From NCBI RefSeq assembly GCF_040054535.1, contig NC_090796.1, positions 16,659,501-16,723,500 on the forward strand: a stretch of 64,000 nucleotides of DNA. The letters are read 5' to 3'. This document shows positions 54,309 through 64,000 of the stretch, piece by piece. Each line of letters opens with the position of its first letter. Within the stretch, counting starts at the first letter, position 1. Under the pieces are notes generated by a model. The model did no database searches. It saw only the letters and a list, made by a program, of their open reading frames with translations, and was not told the DNA's origin. Made by a program: the position numbers and the translations under genes. This DNA is from Antennarius striatus (lineage: Eukaryota > Chordata > Actinopteri > Lophiiformes > Antennariidae).

Positions 54309-56128
54309 CTGTGGGATGGAAGCAGTGAGGAATGAGAAAGGGACTAAAAGGAATAAAATCACACGTGAGGCGTGTGGAATATCCGGGGATTAAACCGACA
54401 CCCTTTCAGCGCTCGGGGACTCGTCGGGTGGGGAACCCACCCTTGTATTTCTCGGGCCCCTCTGGCGGCGTCGGGATGGGGATGGGGTCGAAGACGCTGC
54501 AGTCCTTCCCGGTGTAGTCGGGATCGCAGATGCACTTCACCTCGTTACTGCAGGTCTGCAGGACACACAGGAGGACGCGTGTTCTGAAGCACCAGATCCA
54601 ACACCTGAGGGCGGGGCGGGGCCCGGCGGCGACCGACTCACCCCGTGGTGGGAGCAGATGCGTGACGACGACGAGCCCGGGCAGCTGCTGAGGTTAAAGG
54701 TCGGAACGGGGAGGCAGCGACGCTCCAAACACATCATGTTGGGCCCACAGGGGGCGCCGTCCTCCACGTAGCCCAGGTCCAGCCCGTCATCCAGCACGGC
54801 GTGGCCGCCCCTGAACACCACACGGGGTCAAGGGTAAAACACCTGTCTGCTTACAACCTGAACACAGATTGTTTGGATTCTAAACAGAATTTCTAAAGTG
54901 AGTGGCATTCCCTGATCACCCCGCTCTCATTGGACGATTCCCTCCAATGAGGGGCCAGAGGAGGGGCTCCAGTAGGTTTTTTTTTTTTGTAATGGAGTTT
55001 GAAACACATCTTGTAACTATGGTGATGCTGCGTTCACGTCATGTGGGACAGGAAAGATTTCCATCTTCAGATCTACAGTAATCCCTCGTTCCTCGTGGTT
55101 AACCCATTCCAGGAACCACCCGCAAAACACAAAAGTCCGCGATGTAGTGACTAACTATTTTATTATTTACGGTAATTTAAACGTTTATGAACCCCGCCCC
55201 CCATACTGATATTAAAACACCTTCTATCTGTATTATCTTTTCCCACACTCTGATAGACTGTTTAAAACTTTTAAGTGTTTATTTAATTTACTGTCAGCCA
55301 ATAGAATGAGCATACGGTATCATGTGACTACCTACTAAAAATCTGAGATGTACTGAAGCCGTGCATCTTGAAGCGTGAATAAACGAGGGATTACTGTAGT
55401 TCTAAATACGATTCTGACGTGACGACATCAGTGATCATGTGATCCTCTTCCAGAGTGAGTCGGGACACTGAGAAAGAGCGAGTCAGGTTTCGAGGTCACG
55501 ATCAAAGACAGCCAGGACTCCCGACCTGCAGTCCATGAAGCGGTTCTGGTGGTGGACCGTCAGGCTGGTCAGCCTCCCCTGCAGCTCCCCAAACCTGGGC
55601 TTGTCGGTCAAGTTGGTGCACAGCAGCAGCCCACACAGGACGTCCCTGACGGACGACACGAGGAGAAAACACGGTCAGCGCCCCGCGGTCCACCAGCCCC
55701 CCCACCCCCCGCTCACTCACTGCTTGTTGCACTGCAGCCATCCCTGCCCGGCCGGGTCTGGTCCACAGTTCCCGTTCTCCGTTCCCTCAGAGTTCAGCTT
55801 CTCATAGCAGAACCTGTCTGCTGAGTCTGGGGGGGGGGGGCAGGAGGAGAGAGTCAGCATCGCCTACGACCTGCAGGTGGACACCTCTGCTCAGTGAGAA
55901 CCTACTGTAGCCCCATAGGGTCCTGCACTGGCCGTCTCTGGTCTTACAGCGGCCGCCATAGCAACGACCCTGAAGTAGAAGATGATGATTAAGATTAAGA
56001 CGAGGATGAGAAGGACAGGAAGTCATCCCGCCACTTCTGTTTAAGCCTTTACCTGTCCGGCGTCACAGGTGTAGCCGTCCAGTTTGTGGACGTTGTGAGG
56101 ACACTGTAAGAGAGACATCACCATCATT

Positions 56129-56172
<44 letters not shown>

Positions 56173-59100
56173 AACATCCTGAAAGCTTGGATCGGGTGTC
56201 TTCTACCTGGCGGGCGTCTCCTGTGCAGGTCTCTGGGATGTCACAGTCGTTGACGGCATCGCGGCAGGTCACTCCTCTCAGCTCATACTGTCAAAAAACC
56301 ACAGAAGAAGAAGCAGCAGCAGAAGGTTAAAAGAGAAAGAGAGCTTCACCAAAGGTGAGGAGACAAATGGGGGTGGGGGGGGCTCACCCTGCAGTCCCTG
56401 CAGCAGAGACCATTGCTACACATGGCATTGTGGGTAAGTGTGCACTTTTTGCAGCAGTTGGCTCCACTTCGTGAGCAGTCCTATGGAGGAGAGAGGCTTT
56501 GGTCTGAAGTCGGCTCTCGTCATCGTTTTTTAACATAAAGACCATGAAGAGTAAATTCCTTGGTGGACTCACCACTACGGATCCACAGTCACATTCCTCC
56601 CCCAGCTCCACAAACCCATTGCCACACTCCGGTGGGTCCAACAGCTGCAGGATGAAAAAAAACGTTAATCAAGAGGTCTAACAACAGTTTAACCGAGAAA
56701 GAACTGTTTCCACTGAGGAGGACCCATTTCTGTTTGGACATCAGAGTGTTGACCTGAAGAGCTCGGAGAAGCTAAAGGAACCAGAACCCGTCCAGTGGGA
56801 GCTGGTGACAGGACTCACCTCCCTGGGCTTGTTGAAGAGACAGCTGCCCCCTCCCAGCTGGAGGAACCGCAGGTACTCGTCGATACTGCAGCGGGAGAAC
56901 TTCCTGGATAGATAATACCTGGTGGAGACACAGACGTCACCGTCAGGTTATGTTTAGGGGCTACGTGTCAGATGAAGGACGGAGCTGCTCACCCTGTGTC
57001 CTCCATGATGCAGCCCAGCCACGGGTCGGGACACCTGCAGCCTCCTGGACACACAGAGCATTTATCTGCCTGTAGCACCTGTGTCAAACTCAAGGCCCGG
57101 GGGCCAAATGTGGCCCCCCAGGTCATTTTATGTGCCCCACAAAAGTATAAAAAGGTCAGTGTCTTAAAATAAATAGCTCAAAAGTGTGCTTTGACCAAAA
57201 ACTACATTTCCCACAATCCCACAATTCTGTCTGCATGACTGAAACCTGACTCCTCCAATCTGCACTGCTGTCATCTGACCACTAGAGGGAGCGCTCCTCA
57301 TGTCCGTGCGTCTCACCGGCGGTCAGATGCTCCTTGCTCCTCATCATGCCGATGTTCTGGCCGAGACTCTGACACAACGTGATCGCCATGGGACCGACGC
57401 TCCCAAACTGAACACACACCGACAGACGGAGACTCAGACGGCACGATCAATCACTCTGATCAGTTCACTATCGATACATCTGTGACAGTCTCACCTCGTT
57501 GATGCCACCTCCTCTGGTGGGGGAGCAGATCCCCCCGATGTAGGCCGCCTCGCTGCGACCACTCATGAAAGTCCTCCCACTGCAGAAGACAAGAAGAAGA
57601 AGAGGAGATGGAGGAGGAGCTGAGGGAGGTGGACGAGGAGGAGGAGTCAGCAACAGAAGCAGGAGGAGAAAAAATGGGGAGGGGGGGGACAGCGCCTACG
57701 AGAAGAGGTGGACGGCGTCGCAGCGCTCCTTGATGCTCTCCTTCCTGTACTTCATGAAGTCTCGCAGCGTGAGCAGCGCGTCGTCGCCCACCGACACCCT
57801 GTTCTCGGAGGACCAGGTTTCCATGGCAACCAGGATGATGCGCGTGTTGAGCTGCTCCTTGAAGATCTGACCTCGACAAAAGTGAAACCACAACTTAGAA
57901 GGCAGGAAACATTTTCTCAGGGGGGCGGGCGTCCTGAGATTGTAACTCACCGCGTCGGCCATGTTCACCACCGCTTTGGCGAAGTTCTTCGTCTGAGTGG
58001 TCGACCGCCGCAGCTGCACGAACTGACCCGAGAGAGGAAAACACTCTTAACGCTCCTCATCGTCACCGAAAGACAAGCAGTCGCCGCCTCACACCCACCA
58101 GTTCGTAATCGTTCACCACCATCAACTCGATGTACTTGGTCTCCGTCTGGACGGTGCGCTGACCTCGCCGCACCTGAAGGACGGAAAGCGCGTTTGAGTC
58201 GAGCAGTACCACCGCAGGCCACTAGAGGCAGCGTAGGTGTATAAAAAAAAACTATCTACAGACGTGATCAGGAAGAACATTTAACTGACTGAAGGTGTGT
58301 TCGGTTTAGAGGTTGGAAACATCACATTCCCCAACATTTAAATCCCCAAAGTCTACAAATGTTTGAACGGATGCGTCGGATGAAGACACGCCGGCGGCGG
58401 CTCAAAGCCGTCCTGTCACGCCACCAAACACTCACTTGTCTCTTCGAGCGTCTCAGGCCTTTTGCAATGACGGCTTTCCTGTCTTCAGACTTGTCGTCTC
58501 TGTGCTTTTGCTCTGCCTCCCCGACATCGAGGTCGTCTTTCGGCGCCGCTCTTATCAGAGAGCATCCTGGGAAACATAAACACTTTAGCCCACAGCACAA
58601 ATCAATATCACAGCCAGATGAGGAGGAAAGAGGGAAGAGGAGAAGACGACTGGGACGAGAGAGGAGAGCGTATCCTTGAACACTTTAGATCATGTGACAT
58701 CATGAGGTTCAGGAGTCGGACGAGGTTCTCTGATGTGGACCGACCTGGACAAGGAGGCGGGGCCAGATCACCGTCAGGCACACGATACACAACGTGATCC
58801 ACCTGAGAGAGAGAGAAAGAATGTAAAAGTAGTCTCTTCATCAGGTGTTTTAAACTGGTTTCTTATTCTTCAGGTTTGTAATCATGAGGTATTTTCCTCT
58901 TTGGTGAGCCGGTCCTTTCAGGAACAGGCTTTTCGGACCCGTTTCCAGGTGTCTGGTGTGAATATTTGAACCCGATGTTCTTCGGTTTATTTAGGACTTG
59001 TCATAATAACAGGGAAACAGGCTTTAAAAATCATTCAAACCCTGAGGAGGCTTCTGCGGGTCTGAGTCTGGCGGGAAGCGAAGTGCTCTGATGAATAATT

Positions 59101-62100
59101 GATGACCGTTGTCATAATGGCCATAACACCGATGGACGCTGTGGAGGACATGAACTAGGAATGAATACTTGATGACAATGACCCAGGGAGCGAGTCGGAG
59201 GACGAACTGCAGCACCGACCAATCAGAACACGAGCTGTAGCATCGATCCATCGCCTCAGTCTATGTAACTGAGCTGCACTGTGGACCTTAATGGAAAACA
59301 GCTCAGCCTCTCCCAGTCTAAACGTTCTCCTCCCAGTCCCACCAGTCTCTCTGCTGCACGTGTAAAACTACACCTTCTGTGTGTGTGTGTGTGTGTGTGT
59401 GTTTTGTATATCGCCGTCTTGACAGGTATGAGGTCAGAATGTGTGACTGAAGTTTTTTCACATCAACATCAGCTAGTTGCTACTTGATGTTCGTGGTTAC
59501 GGCTCGTCCAATCAGCATCAATGTGGTCTCACCTGGCTGCCGTCGACCGGTTGGATGCTGTAGGACATATTCCCATCAGAAAACATCCCACTGAAACACA
59601 CGACATGCAGCAGTGAGATAGACGTAGGTTGGGTACCGTGAGCCGATCTGGTACCTGCAGGTTAAAGGTCTGTCTTCTTGCTGAGCTAAAATAAGCTAAG
59701 CTAAGCTAATGTAAGCTAAGATGTTTGACGTTTTTTGTGGAACATAGCTACACATCATGCCACACGTAGCGTAGCTTCCAGGTGAGGCGTGTGTTTACTC
59801 ACTGCAGGCCGTGGCAGGTGGACAGGGCGGCCCAGGACCCCGGCAGCCCCCTGAGACGCCCCTGGTAGTAGCAGTGCTCTCCTCCCTGGAAACACATCAC
59901 AGGTCGCCATGAACGCCACACCCTTCAGTGACATCACAACGCATCAGACCCTCCAGTCCAGTCCTGACCACAGACAGGAAGTGGCGCTCAGGTCTGTCAA
60001 ACCACTCAGGTTCACAGGGACCAGTGAAAAGGTGACACACAAAGGCGGAGCATTTCTTTGGACTCTACAGCTATAATTTGCATATGACCTCAGGTGAACC
60101 TATGACCACCTGCACCAAAGGTCAGGTTAGTCGGAATTGAAATAACGACGATTTCAATTCCCCTCATGATGAGAAACATCCTCACTGCTGTGGTTGGTAA
60201 CCATGGTAACCGTCCTGTTTGGTCAGGTGGTCTTCAGAAGAGAGTGAAAGAGGTACAGAGACGGTTTCAGAGTCCGGGGGGAGACAAACCTGAACCGGGT
60301 CACCGGCTGCTCTAGTCATTAACACACCTACCAGACTCTGTGACAGCTGTCCGTCGTTGTCATAGTGACGCTCCACGTAGTCCGTAGACAGAAGGTTACT
60401 GGAGGAGGGAAAAACACGTTAGCATTAATTCTGTGCCTGTTTGATGAAGCATAACGTTCTGTTATTGATTATCGATCGTCTTGGACACAAATGTTATCTT
60501 AACATGCCACACTGACACCTGCTGTGTCGGTCTGATGTCATCACAGGACAGAGGATACCAGAATAACCCAGACAGTGGGGGGGGGGGGGCAGTGTAGTGA
60601 GGATGTTGGACTTACTGGTTGAGCTCCAGGTCCAGGATGAAGGTTGAGCCGAAGGCCTTCACCAAGAAGCTGCTCCGCGCTAGATGGATGGGCTGGGGGA
60701 GAGGTGTGGGCGGGGGTGGTCAAGAACTGTTCATACACTGAGAGTTAACGTCAACGGTTTCATGATGTCACAACACAAAATGACGGGTAGGGGACGGAGG
60801 AAGGGCCAGCTGATGATCATCATCCTCATCCTCATCCCTGGGGTTAAAGATAAATCTGGTCCCTGAAGCTCCATCTGACCTTCCTCTGAGGTGACCCCCC
60901 ACCACCACCACCACCATCACTACATTACTGGCCCCATCAGCCCAGCAGTCTCAGCATCCTCTCTCTGCAAACCACTTAGCATCAATCTAACTGGTCCATA
61001 TACGTACGCCCATATAAGGAGTCATCGGGAGAGCTTGCCGCTGACTGTGGAGAAGGCTCATATTAAATATTCAATGTTTAAACACCACAAAGAGTCTCAG
61101 CTCAAGACTCTTAAGTCACAAACAGGAAGAGGGTTTTAACTACGACCATTGACTAATGTGTGAGACACAAGTCCAACAGAAATCAGATGTTTCTGTTATA
61201 ATGACGCTGCATCTTCAGGCTCCACACAGGAAGTGGTTCTCCTCTACAGGAGCACAGAATGGACAAACCAGTCCCACTGTGTTTCAGCTGCCAACATAGG
61301 ATCTCCTGCATCACCTGGATCTGGTCCAGACCAGATCAATAGATGGACAGAAGAACAAACTGACTTTTACTGTTTGCGGAAGGTGGGGCATAGGTCAGGT
61401 GTCCCCGGTTTAAAATATTCACATTCATTTTTATTGGTCAGTTTAACAATGAAGAAACTAAAATAAGTTAACATTCTCTGTTAAAAAAGTATTTAAATCA
61501 GTTTGGGGTCATAGTCCTGTATCCAGTCAAACCTTTAACTTTTAACAAATAACCACACACATGAACTAGAGCTGCAGTGCATGATGGGATTAACATTTCT
61601 GTTGACCGGTCAGAACCGTAGCGACTGAGACGCTGACCTCAGCAGCTCCAGGTCAGACGTCCACTGACAGGACAGGTGGAGGTGTGAAATATTACCTGAT
61701 GGATGAGGCCCAGGTGAAGGTCAGACGTACATGGTTTAACATAAAATACACACATAAAAATTTATCTATGCATTAATGGATATTTTAGTTCCAAACCATC
61801 ATACACAAAATGTTTTGTATTTGATGGGTCTGTCAGTAAATAATTCCAGTTTTGTGGGGAACCCCGTGGCCCCTTGAATAAACAAACCCTGAGGGTCCCA
61901 TCCGAGTACCAACAGATGAAACGGGCTGAACACAAACCTGGTCTCCAGGTGTGTGTTCACGGACACGGGTGTCCAGGCGGCTGTGGAGCAGCTCCTTCTC
62001 GGAGTGGATCTGCTGCAGGAGCCTCTGGGGCTGGACATGCTCCTCCGCCGGGGGCAGTCTCCCCTGCGCACCGGGCCAGCCCGTCAGACCTGGCGGGAGA

Positions 62101-62215
62101 CACCGAGGGAGGGCTCGGTCAAGCGTTCCGGTGTTCTTTCCGGTCACCGAGCATCATCAGGTAGGTAGTTACCTGTGCACACCGCAGCGAACAGCAAGCA
62201 TCTCACAGCCCGCAT
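53341..62215 (-). CDS. adam11: ADAM11 (protease-dead ADAM, neuronal)
   Basis: Complete gene of 27 coding exons, 5' to 3': 62173-62215, 61938-62089, 60616-60692, 60332-60398, 59803-59885, 59533-59590, 58745-58802, 58436-58566, 58099-58173, 57951-58022, 57700-57866, 57495-57579, 57317-57407, 56993-57044, 56819-56918, 56573-56644, 56388-56480, 56207-56287, 56053-56103, 55906-55969, 55721-55826, 55526-55645, 54642-54810, 54441-54555, 54218-54308, 53727-53744, 53341-53356. Phases close exactly to 768 aa (human 769). The protein is a transmembrane, catalytically inactive ADAM that anchors Kv1 channels at cerebellar basket-cell terminals through LGI-family partners. ADAM11 rather than 22/23 is supported by the [15 protein letters not shown]...GWGFKNIRRGR tail, its short cytoplasmic end and overall length. 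The HExxH zinc site is absent (SLGQNIGMM), as in the whole group. Confidence 0.95.
54441..56644 (-). CDS. adam11: adam11 disintegrin, Cys-rich and EGF-like domains (exons 16-24)
   Basis: Disintegrin begins [20 protein letters not shown] and runs through [19 protein letters not shown] and [17 protein letters not shown]. The Cys-rich domain includes [38 protein letters not shown] and [20 protein letters not shown]. The EGF-like module spans [16 protein letters not shown] to [13 protein letters not shown] hAT-like element lies in the intron before exon 14. Confidence 0.93.
54845..55500. other. adam11 intron 22, no exon seen
   Basis: The intron spans 54811-55525. It includes CAGTAATCCCTCGTTCCTCG and CGAGGGATTACTG, facing each other at about 55,076 and 55,385, so a dispersed element with inverted ends of about 13 bp (about 55,076-55,397) probably sits here. 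Confidence 0.5.
56120..56171. repeat. (ATC)n microsatellite
   Basis: About 16 ATC/CAT units inside the 103-bp intron between adam11 exons 18 and 19. Confidence 0.95.
56819..58173 (-). CDS. adam11: adam11 metalloprotease-like domain (exons 9-15)
   Basis: Begins [20 protein letters not shown], then [47 protein letters not shown]. The site that would be HExxHxxGxxH reads [16 protein letters not shown], without the zinc histidines. It ends [13 protein letters not shown]...SCLFNKPRE. The fold is kept, activity is lost. Confidence 0.93.
57074..57240. mobile_element. hAT-like element, partial copy in adam11 intron 13
   Basis: CACCTGTGTCAAACTCAAGG, GCCCGGGGGCCAAATGTGGC and TGTGCTTTGACCAAAAACTA as in the other copies. 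The right end is missing. Confidence 0.75.
58436..62215 (-). CDS. adam11: adam11 signal peptide and prodomain (exons 1-8)
   Basis: Starts [55 protein letters not shown] and [13 protein letters not shown] match the ADAM11 prodomain. It ends GLRRSKRQ (residues 216-223), a furin site (RRSKR). The prodomain here is about 222 residues. Confidence 0.92.
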
Positions 62216-62520
62216 GATGCTCTCATAGTCCCGCCGGAATCCCCGGTGCAGCTGTAGACGAGCCGTCTTTGACGGTGGACACGAACACAGCGGCGGGGTT
62301 CCTCACCTCCTTCCCCCGGTCAGGCGACTGAGAAGCACCGCGATGCGTCTCCTCCGCTGGGCTCCGGCTGCATGTCGGCGTCACCGAGATCCAGAGCGCG
62401 ATCACGTTACCGGGCTCCGTGGAGGCGGCGGGGATGCGCGGGGAGGACCCGGACACGAAGAGCACGTGGGCTCCCCGGGACCACCCCCAGAGTGACACCT
62501 GCCGGGTCCGGAGCCCATGA
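62040..62520 (-). promoter_or_regulatory. CpG-rich adam11 promoter / 5'UTR region
   Basis: CpG density rises sharply from exon 2 through exon 1 to about 62,520 and drops into AT-rich sequence at about 62,580. No TATA box is seen. This fits a CpG-island promoter. A minus-strand frame (62223-62498) ends just upstream of the adam11 ATG and would be a uORF if included in the 5'UTR. Confidence 0.6.
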
Positions 62521-64000
62521 CGTCAGCTGATGGTCCGGGGAACAAACAGCACAATCCATCCAGATGTCCATCGGTGATGTTATGGAAATTAATTTATCCA
62601 AGACTTTTAATTTTTAACGTTAATTTTATTTCAAACTGTAAATTTTTATTTAACTCACTGATTTTTGGTGAAACCGGGTCCATTTTTGAATACAAACCTT
62701 TATTTAAAATTAAAAGAAAATGGTGCTTAGCAATTAACAAACATGCTCAGGAGCTCGTTACGTATCCGTTATAGCAAATTAAAAAAATTCCAACAATGAA
62801 TAGATTCTTCCGGTAAAGGAAAAATAAGTTTTGTAATAGTCTGGTCGAAACAAAAACTCTTAACGTTTATGAGACACGAAGCTAACCCGTTAGCCCTAAA
62901 GCTAACGCTAGCCCAGTAGCACGAACATCTGTACCGAGATGCTAATTCGTGTGCTAATACTAGTAGCGTTTTTAAATCGGATTATTTTTGGAATTTAATT
63001 TTTAAATCTTAATATTTTGTAGCTAAGAGTCCCCTTCTTTGAAATCCAACTACTTATTCAGCCGTAAACTAATTTTAAAACTAAAACTAATTATGACGGT
63101 AATTCAGGTCCTGATTCTCTGGAGGTCCTTGGTGGCCAGGTAGTGCCTGTCTGTAAATTTAAAATGTTAACTGAACCGGACTACGTGGATAATAAATCTT
63201 CCGGTTAGTGGAGACATGAGAATCTCAGCTTCATGAATGCAACAATAAATAATCCATGGTTTCATCTTTTCTTCCTGAGCCTGACTTACATGAACTTGAA
63301 TGAACAAACATGACATCTTTCATTTCTCACAGTGAATGTTCTAGTTGGATGTTGTTACTTATAGATATCAAATATTGTTTGTGTCAGCTGGAATCTGGGA
63401 TGAGGAGCCAAGGGTACATCGACCCTCTGCTGCCCTCATCCTCCTCCACCACGGCCCGCCCAAATGCTTTTCCTCCAGCCGCCATGCAGAGTCAGCATTT
63501 GGGAAAAGGAAGTGGCCTAAGCACCAGGAAATGACTGGTTAAAAACATTTATTAAAAACACTTTATATAAATACAGGGGCAGTTCCATGCAGACAACATC
63601 CTCTTTGCTTTAAAACGTCTAGCGTGATGTTTGGACTCCATCTGCTCCTCAGGAAGGTGATCTGACACTGGCCATGACACCTCCTGCGACTGCAGTGCTC
63701 TCGTCTCCTTCCGCCAACCTTCAAGAGTCGTTTCCTGACATCAGTTCACCGTCTCGTGTGTGAGTCCTCATCAACGCCAGGGCGGCTGGGATCTGATCCA
63801 GACACAGCACTTACAGTAATTGAGTAATGCCCCCCTTCAGAAAGGCCTCATTAAAGCCTCCAAGTGTTCCCGGACACGGATGCTGAAAGCCTGCAGTCAG
63901 CAGACGCTCACTTCACTCAGGCCTCACTGCACAAAGGGCAGAAATATTGCAGCCTCCACTGAGCATCGTAAAATAAAAATCTGCAATGAAATATTTCATA
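62521..64000. other. Upstream of adam11; no gene recognised
   Basis: AT-rich, with a GCTAAC-type patch (62,880-62,920). A minus-strand AATAAA (TTTATT on plus at 63548-63553) is followed at higher coordinates by GC-balanced sequence. It could be the 3' end of a minus-strand gene lying mostly beyond the window. No coding exon is supported. Confidence 0.4.

Noticed and set aside
57317-57407. adam11 SLGQNIGMM in place of the HExxH zinc site considered as a novel loss
   Set aside because: All ADAM11/22/23 proteins lack the zinc histidines; this is the normal state of the group.
63310-63534. 74-aa plus frame near the right edge (Ser/Pro-rich)
   Set aside because: Short, no domain, no clear acceptor or donor; insufficient to call an exon.

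Overview
The window is vertebrate nuclear DNA, most likely from a teleost fish with a compact genome. Coding exons are short, carry GT/AG borders, and are split by introns often of only 80-200 bp. The sequence is rich in CA/GT and CT microsatellites, hAT-type elements and LINE tails of the kind common in fish. It holds four multi-exon genes, one intron-free TRIM gene and one decayed TRIM copy. Gene names rest on translated exons recognised by eye; no database search was run.

Layout. (1) 1-10,870, plus strand: 3' half of a CaM kinase II gamma gene (camk2g). It has variable-linker exons, two phase-1 cassette exons, three hub-domain exons and a 3'UTR of about 2.8 kb. (2) 10,870-16,600: no intact gene; a decayed minus-strand TRIM copy and a short cDNA-like duplication. 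(3) 16,599-31,547, minus strand: a complete 14-exon neurotrypsin gene (prss12), giving 923 aa with signal peptide, kringle, four SRCR domains and a trypsin-fold domain. The trypsin domain has lost the catalytic His, the activation N-terminus and Asp194, so it looks like a pseudoprotease. Intron 2 hosts a plus-strand TRIM E3 ligase gene (26,340-27,890). (4) 31,550-36,140: intergenic, dominated by microsatellites. (5) 36,140-46,990: a complex tandem array of modules with nested higher-order units of about 2.19 kb and 1.79 kb. It contains eight 90-nt near-perfect hairpins and five pairs of tRNA-like sequences. (6) 47,085-50,716, minus: complete fkbp10 (FKBP65; 10 exons, 569 aa, four FKBP domains, EF-hands, HEEL tail). 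(7) 51,550-62,215, minus: complete adam11 (27 coding exons, 768 aa), a protease-dead ADAM of the ADAM11/22/23 group. (8) 62,216-64,000: a CpG-rich adam11 promoter, then sequence with no recognised gene.

The proteins do not form one pathway. Camk2g is a neuronal and muscle Ca2+/CaM kinase, neurotrypsin and Adam11 act at synapses, and Fkbp10 is an ER collagen chaperone. In human, PRSS12 lies at 4q26 while FKBP10 and ADAM11 both lie at 17q21, so the tandem array sits at the join between two ancestral blocks. All exon borders given here keep reading phase from start to stop in prss12, fkbp10 and adam11, and across the visible part of camk2g.
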